Under the pieces are notes generated by a model. That model searched no databases, was not told the origin of the DNA, and saw only the letters and a list, made by a program, of their open reading frames with translations. Position numbers and translations under genes: made by a program. This document shows, piece after piece, positions 44,684 to 57,360 of a DNA stretch of 64,000 nucleotides (within the stretch, counting starts at the first letter, position 1; each line of letters opens with the position of its first letter). The stretch is from Luzula sylvatica (taxonomy: Eukaryota > Streptophyta > Magnoliopsida > Poales > Juncaceae): NCBI GenBank assembly GCA_946800325.1, contig OX326958.1, positions 2,800,001-2,864,000 of the forward strand, written 5' to 3'.

Positions 44684-46565
44684 ATGACGACCAACGCTGA
44701 GCAGCACGACAGCCATTCTAGAAGAAAGCTTCTCACGGGATCCGATGTCGAGGTAAAAAAACCCTGGTTTTTTTTTATTTTACATTTTCGAAAGATTTTA
44801 TTTTGAAATTTTACATCTTTTAAAGTTTTGAATTATATATTTGTTTTTGAATCCCTCATTATAGATTCGATTCTTTTGAAATTTTCGATAAACCGACAAC
44901 TCCCTCTAATTTTTGCACCATTTTGAGGAATTAGCAAAATTTAAACTTTTAAAGGGAAACGTTTAGTGCCAATATAACACGAATCAGAACTAAACAAATT
45001 GCTATTTAATGAAATTTCAGGTATTTGTATCGGAGGGTGCTTTAAAAGGATCATGGCACAAGGCTATTGTAGTTGATCATGCCGAGTCAAATCGTACCGT
45101 TATCATGCACGATTCTATTTCGGTACGATCCATCTCAGTTTCATACGCAATAGATGGATATTTACTAAATTGTCCCTCCCAAAGAACCGTACGAAGTAAC
45201 ATTCGTCCGGTACCGTGCCGGAAACCGGTACAACAGCACGAAGCGGGTTTCGGTACCTGTGTAGACGTGCTCATACAAAACGCATATTTTGAAGGGGTTA
45301 TAATGGACCGCGGAACGGTACTGTTACCTGATTTAGGCAATATCGAGACCGTACCGCTTAATACTTTGAGTCACTCGTTAGACTGGAATGAGGTTACTGG
45401 TCAGTGGACACCTCGAGGAAAATGGAAGTTTCTGGAAGCTCTTGTAGAAAATAAAGGATGCGATGAGCTGTCCATACCGGTACGGAACTTGTGGTGCGAG
45501 GTGAAGACGAGTATTTACTTTGTTATTAATATTGGCTCGTGGCATCATGCGAACCGTACCCAATGGGATTTTCTAGTTTCTAATGTATTGAAAGGTTTCG
45601 TACCGTTACGGGCAACAGAGTTTCACAAAACCAATATTTCTAACGTGAGTACAAGTGATCTAGTGGATAATGAGGGGACTAACGGGTCGGGTGCGCAAAA
45701 GGCCGTTTGGAAACCGGTAAAACTGAAACCCGAATATTCAGACGAGGTAGAACAACATGGTTTGGATGGACCCGTCGAAAAAGATACAATCAGAAAGCAT
45801 CTTTTGTCCCTTGGTTGGGTTGTTGAGCGTAAAACAGATCAAGTGATACGGTACCAGATTGAACGTAAAACAGTTCAAGTGATACGGTACCGGTACCGCT
45901 CTCCCAATGGAAACGGTTCCTATTACTCGTTAAAAAAGATACCTGCCAAATTGGTACATGGGTCCAAAGAGAATCAGGTACGAATCAAGGTCGAATCAGA
46001 TCAATTGAGCCCAAATGGAGACAAAGAGTTGGGCCCGAATAGACAGGACGACCTGGGCCCAATTGGAGAGGATGACCTGGTTCCAAATGGAGAGCATAAG
46101 CTTGTACCAAATGGAGAGGATTTGGAAATAGAGCCAAAATATTTACCAGAGGCAATAGACGAGTATATCAATTTCGTCGAAAACAGATTGAAAAGTGGAA
46201 AAAGGGAGAATATTTCTACTTCACAATTGAGATTAAATGCGAAAAAGCATTTATTATTTGTTGGGTGGACCCAGCACATAAGATCTGCGAACACCACGCA
46301 TCCTAGATTGTTCTATCAGTCGCCAGCTGGCAAGAACTTTCAGTCTCTGGTAAGAGCATGCAAGGCTTATCTGAACGATCAGTCTCGAGCAGGTGGTACC
46401 AGTTCGGTACCAGTACTCACCCCGCACGAAGATGAGACTGAAAATAATCTTATGGATCAATTAAAAAGAAAATTTGATTATGATGTTTCTGAAGAAAACT
46501 CGCAATTTACGTCTGATTTTGAATTCGACCTTGAAAATTCGAAAAAGAGAAGAAAAACTGGGTGA
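44684..46565 (+). CDS. IDM1-like Agenet/Tudor-type protein, truncated form (copy 1; exons 44684-44752 and 45021-46565)
   Basis: Joining the exons gives 537 aa. The intron is GTAAAA...ATTTCAG in phase 0. Residues 24-90 (VFVSEGALKGSWHKA) and 100-170 (FGTCVDVLIQNAYFEGVI, PDLG, GQWTPRGKWKF) match the paired Agenet-like modules at the front of IDM1-type PHD/acetyltransferase proteins. Two later modules with SPNGNGSYYSL (317-327) and SPAGKNFQSLVRACKAYL (457-474) also belong to that family. The PHD finger and acetyltransferase that normally follow are absent. The protein ends in an acidic stretch and KKRRK (531-535), a possible nuclear signal. It also has a 12-residue tandem repeat (292-315) and five octapeptide repeats LxPNGEDx (352-391). 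Probable nuclear chromatin-associated factor. Enzymatic activity is not expected. Confidence 0.88.
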
Positions 46566-47600
46566 AAGTGAACTCTTGAGTGAGTAAAGTTATTTTAGAT
46601 TATTAACGCATATTTTTGAAACTATGCCTTAGTTTTGTAGCAGTAGGATTATTTTAAGCTATAATTGAAGTTATGTTGTCTGTTGTTATCTAGATTATTA
46701 ACACACATATATACTATACTATTTTGGTGCTCTTATATAATGTTCTTTTTATTTATTTAGTATTTTATTTTGTTTCGGAAGTCGCATATTGCATATATTG
46801 TCATATAACTACTATATAATATTTTCCTCTGTATTAACTATTAACCCTAGTGAGCAAGTCCTATTGATAGCAAAAAAAGACACAAATGTGGGGGGCACAT
46901 TAAATCATATATAAACATGACATAATACCATTACATACTCTAATATTCTATTTATTTATATTTTAATTACACTTTGAATTACATGCTCTAATATTTTATT
47001 TATTTATATTTTAATTACACTTTGAACTTTGATACTACTGATAATTTATTTGTGTGAATTACATGCTCTAATGTTTTTATTTATTTATATTTTAATTACA
47101 CTTTGAACTTTGATACTTGTGATAATTTATTTGTGTGATTTATTACAGTCGAGGAGGAAGTTACTCCATAACTAAAACCAAACTATTTCTTACAAATCAA
47201 ACATATGACAAACTATTTCTTGCAAATCAAACATATGACAGTTCACAATCTTGAATATAAGTGTCATCCTTATTTTTTGTATCCGTATTTTGTAATATTA
47301 TATATTAACTTATTACTAATTTATATATGTATTGACACTTGATCATTTAATTTTATGTGAAATGATAAATTGTTAAATATAATTAGTTCAAGGTGGACTT
47401 AGACAATTATAAAAATTCACGTCATTACTGTAAGATAATATGGTCTTCTAAATATATTTTAATTTTGTTGTAGAATAACATAAATGTCTACAAAAAATGA
47501 TTACACAAAATCAATAATTAATTAATAATCTAAATTTCATCATCTATCATAATCTAATAATTGTAATAAATGTAATGACGTGATATAAAACAATAACATA
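46566..47600. other. 3' flank of IDM1-like gene 1
   Basis: AT-rich and collinear with 53523-54420. It has its own small tandem duplications (for example ATTACATGCTCTAATATT... repeated at 46930-47110). No gene seen. Confidence 0.5.
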
Positions 47601-47609
47601 GCAATCTTA

Positions 47610-48372
47610 CATCCTACTTAACGAAGGACCTTAAAAAACTATTATCACTATGCAAAACAATCAAGAGGCTCTTCCCACTCCCAAGCATCTTACAACAAAT
47701 CAATCCGAGTGATGCACCTCCATGCTACAAAACGGCCCAAGTGTACGCCCATCTCTCTCACCAGGACACTGTTTGCAATTTCTCTCCAAAACTCTTCATG
47801 ATAAAGGCGCCAACGAAGGTCAAAATGTTCGGATGGTTGGTTTTGAATGATCACATCTTATCGGGAGATAACCTAGCCAAGAGCGAATGGTCACATGATC
47901 CTACATGTGCATTATGTGCCGAAACAACGGAATCAACCCACCATTTTTTTACGGTGCTCGTTTGTTATCCAAATTTGGAACAAATTAGAACCGAGGGCAA
48001 ATGTATGGGCGTCATCGTTAAAGAATTTTTGTTGGGACTTCCGAAAATCAAGAACCGCGTTCGAAGCTATATCTTGGGACGTTAAATGGCTTGCTACCCT
48101 GTGGGCAATTTGGAGGGAACGAAATAATAGAATATTTCACCGCAATGGTAGAATGCACGAGCTCATTATTAAGAATATTGAAGATTTAATGGGTAATTGG
48201 AGATTTTATTGTTAAATTGCTATAGGTTAAATTGTTATAGGGAGTTGTAGACCTATCGCTTTGTCAAATTATCATGTAATTATGGTCGTCGTTATAATAC
48301 TCTTTTTTTTTCTTTATTAAAATTGATTGGACCGAGCGCGTATCGCGCTTGCCTTTCTCCTAAAAAAAAAAA
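47610..48372 (+). pseudogene. 5'-truncated LINE with zf-RVT domain and poly(A) tail
   Basis: The plus strand encodes KAPTKVKMFGWLVLNDHIL and CALCAETTESTHHFF (zf-RVT, CxxC...HH). After a frameshift near 47950 it reads WLATLWAIWRERNNRIFHRN, the conserved end of plant L1-type ORF2. It ends in 11 A after CTCCT (48361-48371). The duplicate unit has no such insert at the matching place (about 54420-54463). Confidence 0.82.
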
Positions 48373-48730
48373 GAACTGATGGAGAGATACAGCCATACAG
48401 GTCATGAGAGAAAAGATATTAATGTGCCCTGATGAAATAGGAAGATGAAAGATATATGACGTACAAACTATGAAGAGAACTGGTAGTTGTTGTTTAGTTC
48501 GTGTTATGTCAAAAAATCTAATGTCAAGACATATAATTTCATGACATACTTTATTATTATATTTGGTCGGTACACTTATTTATTTCATGACAAATTCTAA
48601 AAATTTAAAAATAAGTTTATGCATAGAAAGTTTGACTTGTTAAGTTTTGGAAAGAAAAAAAAATTATTCTCTCGTCGTGGAACTAGAGAGAATCCACCAA
48701 TTATTTTCGTCAACTATTTTTGTCATGAGA

Positions 48731-50415
48731 AATCAAATATACTCTTACCCGTTCGGTAACACATGTAATAATAACGAAAAAGTGGAAAGTGCAAGAAAAC
48801 TAATTTTATTTTATTCCCAGGATGTTATGGAGATTAAATAATGGAAGAATGAAAGTAAAATTATATTAATATTTTTATTGGAAAAGATGAAAGGGAGGAA
48901 AATAAAAATTCTTCTATTCCATTTTTTTCACTCTTCCACTTTCTCATGAAATAGAGTTAAATCATCCCCTTTCATTTTTTTCCAATATTGTTTGACGAAA
49001 TAAAATGATTTCCTTAACTATCTTTCATTATTTCAGTTTTATTTCATTATTTAGGGATAATTTTTCATATATCTCCACTAAGTCATAAATTACATAGTTA
49101 TCTCTCTTAAATTATTATTATCATATTTATTCCTAATAAACACAATTAATATTAAATTTGTTTAAAATAAATAATTTAATTAAATTTAACAGGAAATGAT
49201 TGCAATTGACTATTTTACCCCTCAATTCACTGATCTTAAATCCAATGAACATATTTTATGTTTTAAAAAAAAAATCCTAAACCCATTAACCCGTTATCTC
49301 TAAACCCTCTTCTCTATCGTACGAACGAGCTCCCTGAAAGGCTGAAACCTCCTGGCGACATAGCGAGAGAAAAGCTCTTCTAGCGATGTGGTGAGAGAGA
49401 ACCTCTCCGGAATCCTGAATGGAACCTCTCATAAACCATCTCCCTCTTCTCTATTGAACCATCTCCCTCTTCTCTGTAGTCGCTTCCTCACCGAGAAACA
49501 AAAATCAGGGCTTCCTCTTCTCTATCAAGAGAAGGCTTCCTCTTCTCCGACGACTCTGGCATACTTCCCCCAAAAGTAAGATTATTTTCTAGATTCTCAA
49601 TAACTAGTATGAAAATGCTCAATTTAGGGCTAATTAGCTTGATCTGATTTTGATTCATTGGATTTTAGTTTTGATTAGTTTTGCTCACTCTTCATAATTT
49701 TGGGCTAATCGGTTTGGTATGGTTTTGATTTGTTTTGTCTAATTAGTAAGATTCTTTATAATATTGTCCTTGAAATGCTGGATAATTGCAGTTTTGAATA
49801 ATTTTATCCGAAGTAAATCGGGCATGCTGACAATTTTGCAAGAATTGGAGTTCATTTCTGCATTTTTCAAGCAAGGTCAATCTCTCCGATTCACTCGAAA
49901 GTGAGTAATATACTATTTAATTTAGTTTTGAATGGCTTTATCAAATTATTTTCTTAACAATAATTTTGTAACTATGTTATAAGATCAATAATTGAAGGAA
50001 ACTTATTGGTACCAAAGGCCTAAATGGTACCAAGGAGAAGGAAACTTAATTGTAAATTGAAGTTCTTATAATTTCAGGGGCTTTTTGAAATTAAGCATAG
50101 TTAAATGGCTTTTTGTAATTTTATTTTTTTAAGGAATGATGGAAAAGAGCAAGGGATAATTGCGCATAGAAATGCATTGAACGAGAGACTCCAAATAGTA
50201 GTAAATTATGTGAGAATATGACGGTATGGGCAGCATATATCTGTATGGTACCGATACGATGAAATTAGGGGATACTGTACCAAATCAACTAGGTAGGTAT
50301 GCTGGACAAAGACACGAACCCGAATGGAAGTGTTGTAATTGTTATGTGAAGAACTGTGATGTAATATCGAGTGAAAGAAAATAGATGTGTGTGCGAGAAG
50401 GTGACTTCGAAACCC
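48731..50415. other. Spacer between the duplication units
   Basis: AT-rich with a CT/AG-rich patch at 49310-49560, where ACCATCTCCCTCTTCTCT occurs twice. The small open frame 49388-49579 within it has no recognisable family. It may be a decayed 5' leader of the unidentified gene whose later part opens unit 2. GGTACC words occur near 50008-50030. Confidence 0.35.
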
Positions 50416-50650
50416 AAAGAGGCTTCAATTCCCCTGATCGAGACATCTCCAGTTCACGAAACTGCTTCTTCTCCAGTCTATGAAGGCAATGCACATATTT
50501 CTCCAACAATTAATGAATCTGAACTAGTTCTTCATTTGCATCGTTTCAAATTCAATTTCAACGCATCAAATTGAGAAATAAAGAAATGAGAAGAAGGGAG
50601 CTGCCATTGCCATTGCCATTCCTCCTCTCAGCATCCATTCTCAGGTTTTT
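50416..50650 (+). pseudogene. Copy 2 of the unidentified gene remnant
   Basis: Matches 43330-43690. It keeps the frame EASIPLIETSPVHETASSP, then loses about 110 bases that in copy 1 encode EKKEVARKAHLEASQKR. The remaining part rejoins at AACGCATCAAATTGAGAA. Non-functional by appearance. Confidence 0.4.
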
Positions 50651-51534
50651 TGAACTTTCTATTTTTGATTAGTTTAGTTCTCTTTCTTCTCCCTTTTTGG
50701 TACGAATTACATATTTGACAAGAACAATTTCTATTTCTTTTATTAATTAAAATACATTGTGGATTTCTATTTCTTTGATTAATTAACATATATTGTGAAT
50801 TTCTATTTCTTTTATTAATTAACATATATTGTGACTTTTACTAATGCCTTAAGGTTGCTACTTAGAACTTATTATAATGCTTTCACAAGTAACAACTCAT
50901 GTTTTCTCAAATAATATGATTTCAGTAAAAATATTTATGAACGTACAATATTTTTTAGTGAAATAATATCTTTTGAAGAAGATGTATTTTAGTTTGATGT
51001 ACCGAAATCATTTTTAAAAATAATATTATTTCACTAAAAAATAGTTATAGACGTACAATATTTTTTAGTGAAATTATATTTATTGGAGAATATGTACTTT
51101 ATATCACGTACCGTAATCATATTTTCCAAAATATTAAATTTTGAAATGCAATTTTGATGATAAAATATAATATTTGTATTGATATGTATTTTTAAATAAT
51201 ATAAATATATTTGTGCGCAATTTGGGTGCAATGTGAGTGCGAATGAAAAAAAAATTATTTTTTAAACAGATTTTGTTAGTATTTTTTCTTGGCTATTCTC
51301 CAAAAAAAAAATTACTAATTTAACTATTCCGAGTAACATAATAGTTGGATTTTTTCTTTACTGTTCTCCAATTTTTTTTAATAATTTTATTATTCTGCGT
51401 AAAATTATTGTTGGGTTTTTCCTAAATAAAGAAATTTTGACTTCGGTTGGTAACTACTACCCTTGGTTTTGCGAGAGGGAAATATTCTCGGTGTCTTTAA
51501 AGCTTTTTCTTTCTCTCTTTTTCTCCACCTTCTT

Positions 51535-51655
51535 CAAACAAACTTCTCTCTCTCTTTCTTTGTCTTCTTCTTCGAACAAACTTCTCTCTTTCTCTGTCTT
51601 CTTCTTCGAGCAAACTTCTCTTTTTCTCTCTCTTTCTCTTTCTTCTTCTTCAAAC
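51535..51655 (+). repeat. Leader minisatellite, about three 34-bp units
   Basis: Same unit as at 44471-44650 but with fewer and more diverged copies, upstream of IDM1-like gene 2. Confidence 0.8.
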
Positions 51656-51690
51656 CCTAAGTTTTGCGAGAAATCACGAATCTTCCGACA

Positions 51691-53522
51691 ATGGTGACCA
51701 ACAGTGATCAGCACGACAGCCATTCTAGAAGAAAGCTTCTCACCGGATCCGATGTCGAGGTAAAAAACCCTGCCTTTTTTATTATTTTACATTTTCGAAA
51801 GATTTTATTTTGAAATTTTGCATCTTTTAATGTTTTGAATCCCTCATTATAGATTCGATTCTTTCGAGTTTTAAAAAAAACCAACAAATCCCTCTAATTT
51901 TTGCACCATTTTGAGGAATTAGCAAAATTTAAAGGGAAACGTTTAGTGCCAATATAACACGAATCAGAATATTTCAGGTATTTGTATCGGAGGGTGCTTT
52001 AAAAGGATCGTGGCACAAGGCTATTGTAGTTAATCATGCCGAGTCAAATCGTACCGTTATTATGCACGATTCTAATTCGGTACGATCCATCTCAGTTTCA
52101 TACGCAATAGACGGATATTTATTCAATTGCCAATCCCAAAGAACCGTACGAAGTAACATTCGTCCGGTACCGTGCCGGAAACCAGTACAACAGCACGAAG
52201 CGGGTTTCGGTACCTGTGTAGACGTGCTCATACAAAATGCGTATTTTGAAGGGGTTATAATGGGCCGCGGAACGGTACTGTTACCTGATTTAGGCAATGT
52301 CGAGACCGTACCGCTTAATACTTTGAGTTACTCGTTAGACTGGAATGAGGTTACTGGTGAGTGGACACCTCGAGGAAAATGGAAGTTTCTAGAAGCTCTT
52401 GTAGAAAATAAAGGATGCGATGAGCTGTCCATACCGGTACGGAACTTGTGGTGCGAGGTGAAGACGAGTATTTACTTTGTTATTAATATTGGCGCGTGGC
52501 ATCATGCGAACCGTACCCAATGGGATTTTCTAGTTTCTAATGTATTGAAAGGTTTCGTACCGTTACGGGCAACAGAGTTTCACAAAACCAATATTTCTAA
52601 CGTGAGTACAAGTGATCTAGTGGATAATGAGGGGACTAACGGGTCGGGTGCGCAAAAGGCCGTTTGGAAACCGGTAAAACTGAAACCCGAATATTCAGAC
52701 GAGGTAGAACAACATGGTTTGGATGGACCCGTCGAAAAAGATACAATCAGAAAGCATCTTTTGTCCCTTGGTTGGGTTGTTGAGCGTAAAACAGATCAAG
52801 TGATACGGTACCAGATTGAACGTAAAACAGTTCAAGTGATACGGTACCGGTACCGCTCTCCCAATGGAAACGGTTCCTATTACTCGTTAAAAAAGATACC
52901 TGCCAAATTGGTACATGGGTCCAAAGAGAATCAGGTACGAATCAAGGTCGGATCAGATCAATTGAGCCCAAATGGAGACAATGAGTTGGGCCCGAATAGA
53001 CAGGACGACCTGGGCCCAATTGGAGAGGATGACCTGGTTCCAAATGGAGAGCACAAGCTTGTCCCAAATGGAGAGGATTTGGAAATCGAGCCAAAATATT
53101 TACCAGAGGCAATAGACGAGTATATCAATTTCGTCGAAAACAGATTGAAAAGTGGAAAAAGGGAGAATATTTCTACTTCACAATTGAGATTAAATGCGAA
53201 AAAGCATTTATTATTTGTTGGGTGGACTCAGCATATAAGATCTGCGAACACCACGCATCCTAGATTGTTCTATCAGTCGCCAGCTGGCAAGAACTTTCAG
53301 TCTCTGGTAAGAGCATGCAAGTCTTATCTGAACGATCAGTCTCAAGCAGGTGGTACCAGTTCGGTACCAGTACTCACCCCGCACGAAGATGTGACTGAAA
53401 ATAATCTTATGGATCAAACAAAGAGAAAATTTGATTATGATGTTTCCGAAGAAAACTCGCAATTTACGTCTGATTTCGAATTCGACCTTGAAAATTCGAA
53501 AAAGAGAAGAAAAACTGGGTGA
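51691..53522 (+). CDS. IDM1-like Agenet/Tudor-type protein, truncated form (copy 2; exons 51691-51759 and 51978-53522)
   Basis: Joining the exons gives 537 aa, the same length as copy 1, with the same phase-0 intron position. About 19 residues differ between the copies by eye (for example D to N in VVNHA, D to G in IMGRG, S to A in NIGAWHH). The domain order, the 12-residue repeat, the five octapeptide repeats and the basic tail are conserved. A stretch of about 455 nt in the middle of exon 2 (52495-52949) is identical to copy 1. Both copies are intact, so both may be expressed. As in copy 1, the PHD finger and acetyltransferase are missing. The start lies in exon 1, whose sequence and reading frame are shared by both copies. 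Confidence 0.88.
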
Positions 53523-55005
53523 ATGTGAACTCTTTGAGTTTTGTAGCAGTAGGATTTTTTTAAGCTATAATTGAAGTTATGTTGTATGTTGTTATCTAGA
53601 TTATTAACACATATATACTATTTTGTTGCTCTTATATAATATTCTTTTTATTTATTTAGTATTTTATTTTGTTTCATAAATCACATATATTGTCATATGA
53701 CTACTATATACTATCTTATAAATTATAATGCACATATACATTGCTTCGACAATCTTTTGGAGTTTGGTATAAAATTGACCTATGTATTAAGTTAACCCCA
53801 ATGAGCAAATCCTAACGAGAGCAAAAAAAGACAAGTGTGGGAACATATTAAATCATCTATGAACATGACATAATACCATTACATGCTCTAATATTCTATT
53901 TATTTATATTTTAATTACACTTTGAACTTTGATACTATGAATAATTTATTTGTGTGATTAATTACAGTCAAGGAGGAACCGAGGAAGTTACTCCACAACT
54001 AAACAAACCCAAACTATGTCTTACAAATCAAACATATGACAGTTCACAATCTTCAATTTAAGCGTCATCCTTATTTCTTGTGTCCATATTTTATAATATT
54101 ATACACTAATTTGTTACTAATTTATATATAATTCTTTTTTATAAATCATTGTATTGACATTTGGTCATGTAATTTAATTCGAAATAATAAATTATTGCAT
54201 ATAATTAGTCCAAGATGAACCTACATAATTATAAAAGTCCACGTCATTAATGTGAAGATAGTATAGTCTTCTAAAAATATTTTAAATATGTTGTAAAATA
54301 ACCTAAATGTCTTGAAAAAATGGTTACACAAAATCAATAATTAATCAATAATCTAAATTTCATCATATATTATAATCTAATAGTTATAATAAATGTCCTA
54401 TAAAAAATATTACATAAATTTGAATGTAAAATATAAACATGAGTAAATTAGTTTGCAACCGATGGAGAAATACATGTCATAAGAGAAAAAATATTAATGT
54501 GCCATGATGAAATAGAAAGATGAAAGATATATGACGTACAAACTATGAAGAGAATTGGTAGGGGACATTAAGTTTGTGTTATGTTAATACATATAATTTC
54601 ATAACTCTATTATTATACTTGATCGGCACACTTATTTATTTCATGAAAAAGTCTAAAAATTAAAAAATAAGTTTATTTATAAAAAATTCGACCTATTAAG
54701 TTTTGGAAAGAAAAAAAAATTATTCTCTCGTAAAGGAACTAGAGAAAACTCAACAATTATTTTCACCAACTATGTCCTAATAAATGAAATATACTTTTAA
54801 TTCATTATTAATATGCAAATCAAACGTAAACGTGAAAATAAAATTCATATAATACGAAGACATTCTAACCAAAAAGCCAGAGAGTCTATTTTACATTTAT
54901 TACCAATAATGGGAAGCTTACGACTAATATCCCAGTCATACATATTTAAAAAAAAAAATTTACAACTTGTAAATAACAATATATTTAACAATGATTTAAC
55001 TGCTG
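53523..55005. other. 3' flank of IDM1-like gene 2
   Basis: To 54785 this is collinear with the flank of copy 1. Beyond that it is AT-rich with no supported gene. Confidence 0.45.
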
Positions 55006-55009
55006 GGAA

Positions 55010-55760
55010 ATTTAAAAAAAATCCCCTATTTTTTGGATATTTAAAAAAAACTCCTATTTTTTTAAAAACTCCAAAAAAACCTCTCTACCATTTCTTTTCA
55101 AATACACCTCTATAGGGGTTAAAACTAATCATGAATGAGATACCCTTCTATTTTCATATGTAGTAATAAAAAAATATTTTTGTTATTTTTTATTAATTTC
55201 AAGAAAATTTATAAATACTTTTTTAACATGTAGTGATTTAAAAATAAATCAAATTATTACATGTTGTGTTTATATAATTATAATATTTCATTTATTATTC
55301 ATGAAAAATTAAAATAAGATAATAATAAAAATAAACAACAATAAATAAACACCTTGAAAATATATTGATAGAAAAATACCTGACTAAACATTTAGTTTTT
55401 ATTTTCATTCTCCTTTATACGTATTTTTTTAATAATTTCATGATATTATATTTTTTAAATATTTGTAATGTGTTTTTTAAATATTGTTGTTCATCTTATT
55501 ATTATTTTATGTTAATTTTTTTTAAATAAGTTGAAGTAGAAGAGAAATTTTATTTTTATCTGATGTTAGTTTTTCATGATAATAAATGAAATATTAAAAT
55601 TATATATACATAACTTGTCATAATTTTTTTTTAAATCATTACATATTAGAAAATATTTATAATTTTTTTTTAAATTAATAAAAATAACAATTTTTTTTAA
55701 TTATTACATATGATAATAGAAGGTTACTTTGGTCAATTTTTTTTTTAACATCATTCATGA
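55010..55760. mobile_element. Helitron-like remnants in opposite orientations
   Basis: Positions 55010-55500 are the inverse of the Helitron body at 41520-42180 (words such as CACCTTGAAAATATATTGAT). Positions 55550-55760 read in the other direction. No terminal hairpin is present, so these are internal fragments. Confidence 0.5.
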
Positions 55761-55788
55761 TTAGTATTAATCTCAATGGTGGTGTTTG

Positions 55789-56388
55789 TAGGGATGTCAA
55801 TGGTGTGGATATTGCCCGAACCGACCCGAACCGTATCCGAAAAAATATCCGGATTCGAAAAAAATATCCGAATCCGAGTGGATCCGGATATGGATCTGGT
55901 TGCTAATTTTAAGATCCGGAACCGGATTCGATATTCGGTTTTGGTGCGGGAACCGGATCCGTGTTCCGGATCCGGGTATTTTTAGGATCCGGATACTCGA
56001 AACTAGATTCGAGTATCCGAAATCGGATCCGGATACTCATATTATATATTATTTTTATGTATTATATTTGATATTAGTTGAAAAATCATATACAAATTAA
56101 TGATTTGTAAATGATTTAACTCACAATCGTAAAATTATGTTTAAATATAATCATATTTATCGTTCACGTCACAAATTATATATATTTATAGCTAAAAAAT
56201 AAGTTACGTTATGATAATATAATATCCGTTTTAATATCCGAAACAGAACCATATCCGTATCCGTAACCGACAATATCCGAACCATATCCGTATCCGTTTA
56301 TTATCCGAACCGTATCCGTATCCGACAATATGGATATGGATCTGGTATGACCACTATCCGAACCGGATCCGAACCGTTGACACCCCTA
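55789..56388. mobile_element. hAT-like non-autonomous element, 600 bp
   Basis: The ends TAGGGATGTCAATGG and CCGTTGACACCCCTA are inverted repeats, with the perfect 8-bp duplication GGTGTTTG at 55781-55788 and 56389-56396. The duplicated word is part of the Tourist-like terminal repeat it landed in. Subterminal sequence is rich in ATCCGGAT/ATCCGAA words. Confidence 0.9.
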
Positions 56389-56589
56389 GGTGTTTGGCAT
56401 CAAGATAAAGGGGGTATAAATTACTTTATTAGTCTATTTCTTTCCAAACATGCACAAGATTAAAAGGGATAAAAGGGAATAGGGATAAAAAGAAAGGATT
56501 AGCTTATCACCACTTTTTGTGGTGATAACTTTGCTAATCTCTTATACCTCTCAAATTTTACTAAAATGCCCCCATTTATCATGCATATA

Positions 56590-57360
56590 TATTGTTATAA
56601 TATAATATAATTGAATATAATATAATATAATACAATATAACATACGCAATATAATATAATACAATATATTATTATATAATATAATATAATATAATATAAT
56701 ATAATACATCATAATATAATATAATATAGTACATCATAATATAATATAATATAATGCATTATAGTAAAATATAATATTATATAATACAATTATAATTTTA
56801 TATAATTTAACATTATATAATATTATATAATGTAATGTAATATAATATAATATAAGATAACCTAATAATATTATAATATAATATAATATAATATGATGCA
56901 CAATATAATATAATATAATATACTATACTATAATATAATATAAGATAATACATTATATTTTAATATAACATAATATAATATAATTTAATACATTATATTA
57001 TAATCTAATATAATATAACATAATACATTATAATATAATGTACTATAATATAATATAATACAATATATTATATTATATTATAATATAATATAATATATTA
57101 TATTATAACATAATATATTATATTATAATATAATATATTTATATTAAATATGATATAATATAATATAATATAAAACATTATATTATAAAATAATATAATA
57201 TAATAAAACAAGTTTATATTATATTATAATATAGTATATTATAATACATTATAATATAATATAATAAAATCATAATTTTATATAATTTTATATTATATAA
57301 TATTATATAATATAATGTAATATAATATAATATAAGATAACCTAATAATATTATAATATC
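56590..57360. repeat. ATAAT-type AT-only array, about 770 bp
   Basis: Long runs of TATAA/ATAAT pentamers with rare C or G. A stretch near 56760-56870 (ATAATTTTATATAATTT...TAAGATAACCTAATAATATT) is repeated near 57265-57355, so part of the array was duplicated. Strongly self-complementary. Confidence 0.9.

Larger units (their letters stand above)
43330..48730. repeat. Direct segmental duplication, unit 1
   Basis: Collinear and highly similar to 50416-54785. It covers part of an unidentified gene, a leader minisatellite, the IDM1-like gene and its 3' flank. Unit 1 is longer mainly because it contains a LINE fragment at about 47600-48372 and an extra 110 bp near 43470-43575. Confidence 0.92.
50416..54785. 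repeat. Direct segmental duplication, unit 2
   Basis: Collinear with 43330-48730, in the same orientation and about 7 kb downstream. It lacks the LINE fragment and part of the unidentified gene's exon (compare 43470-43575). Confidence 0.92.
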
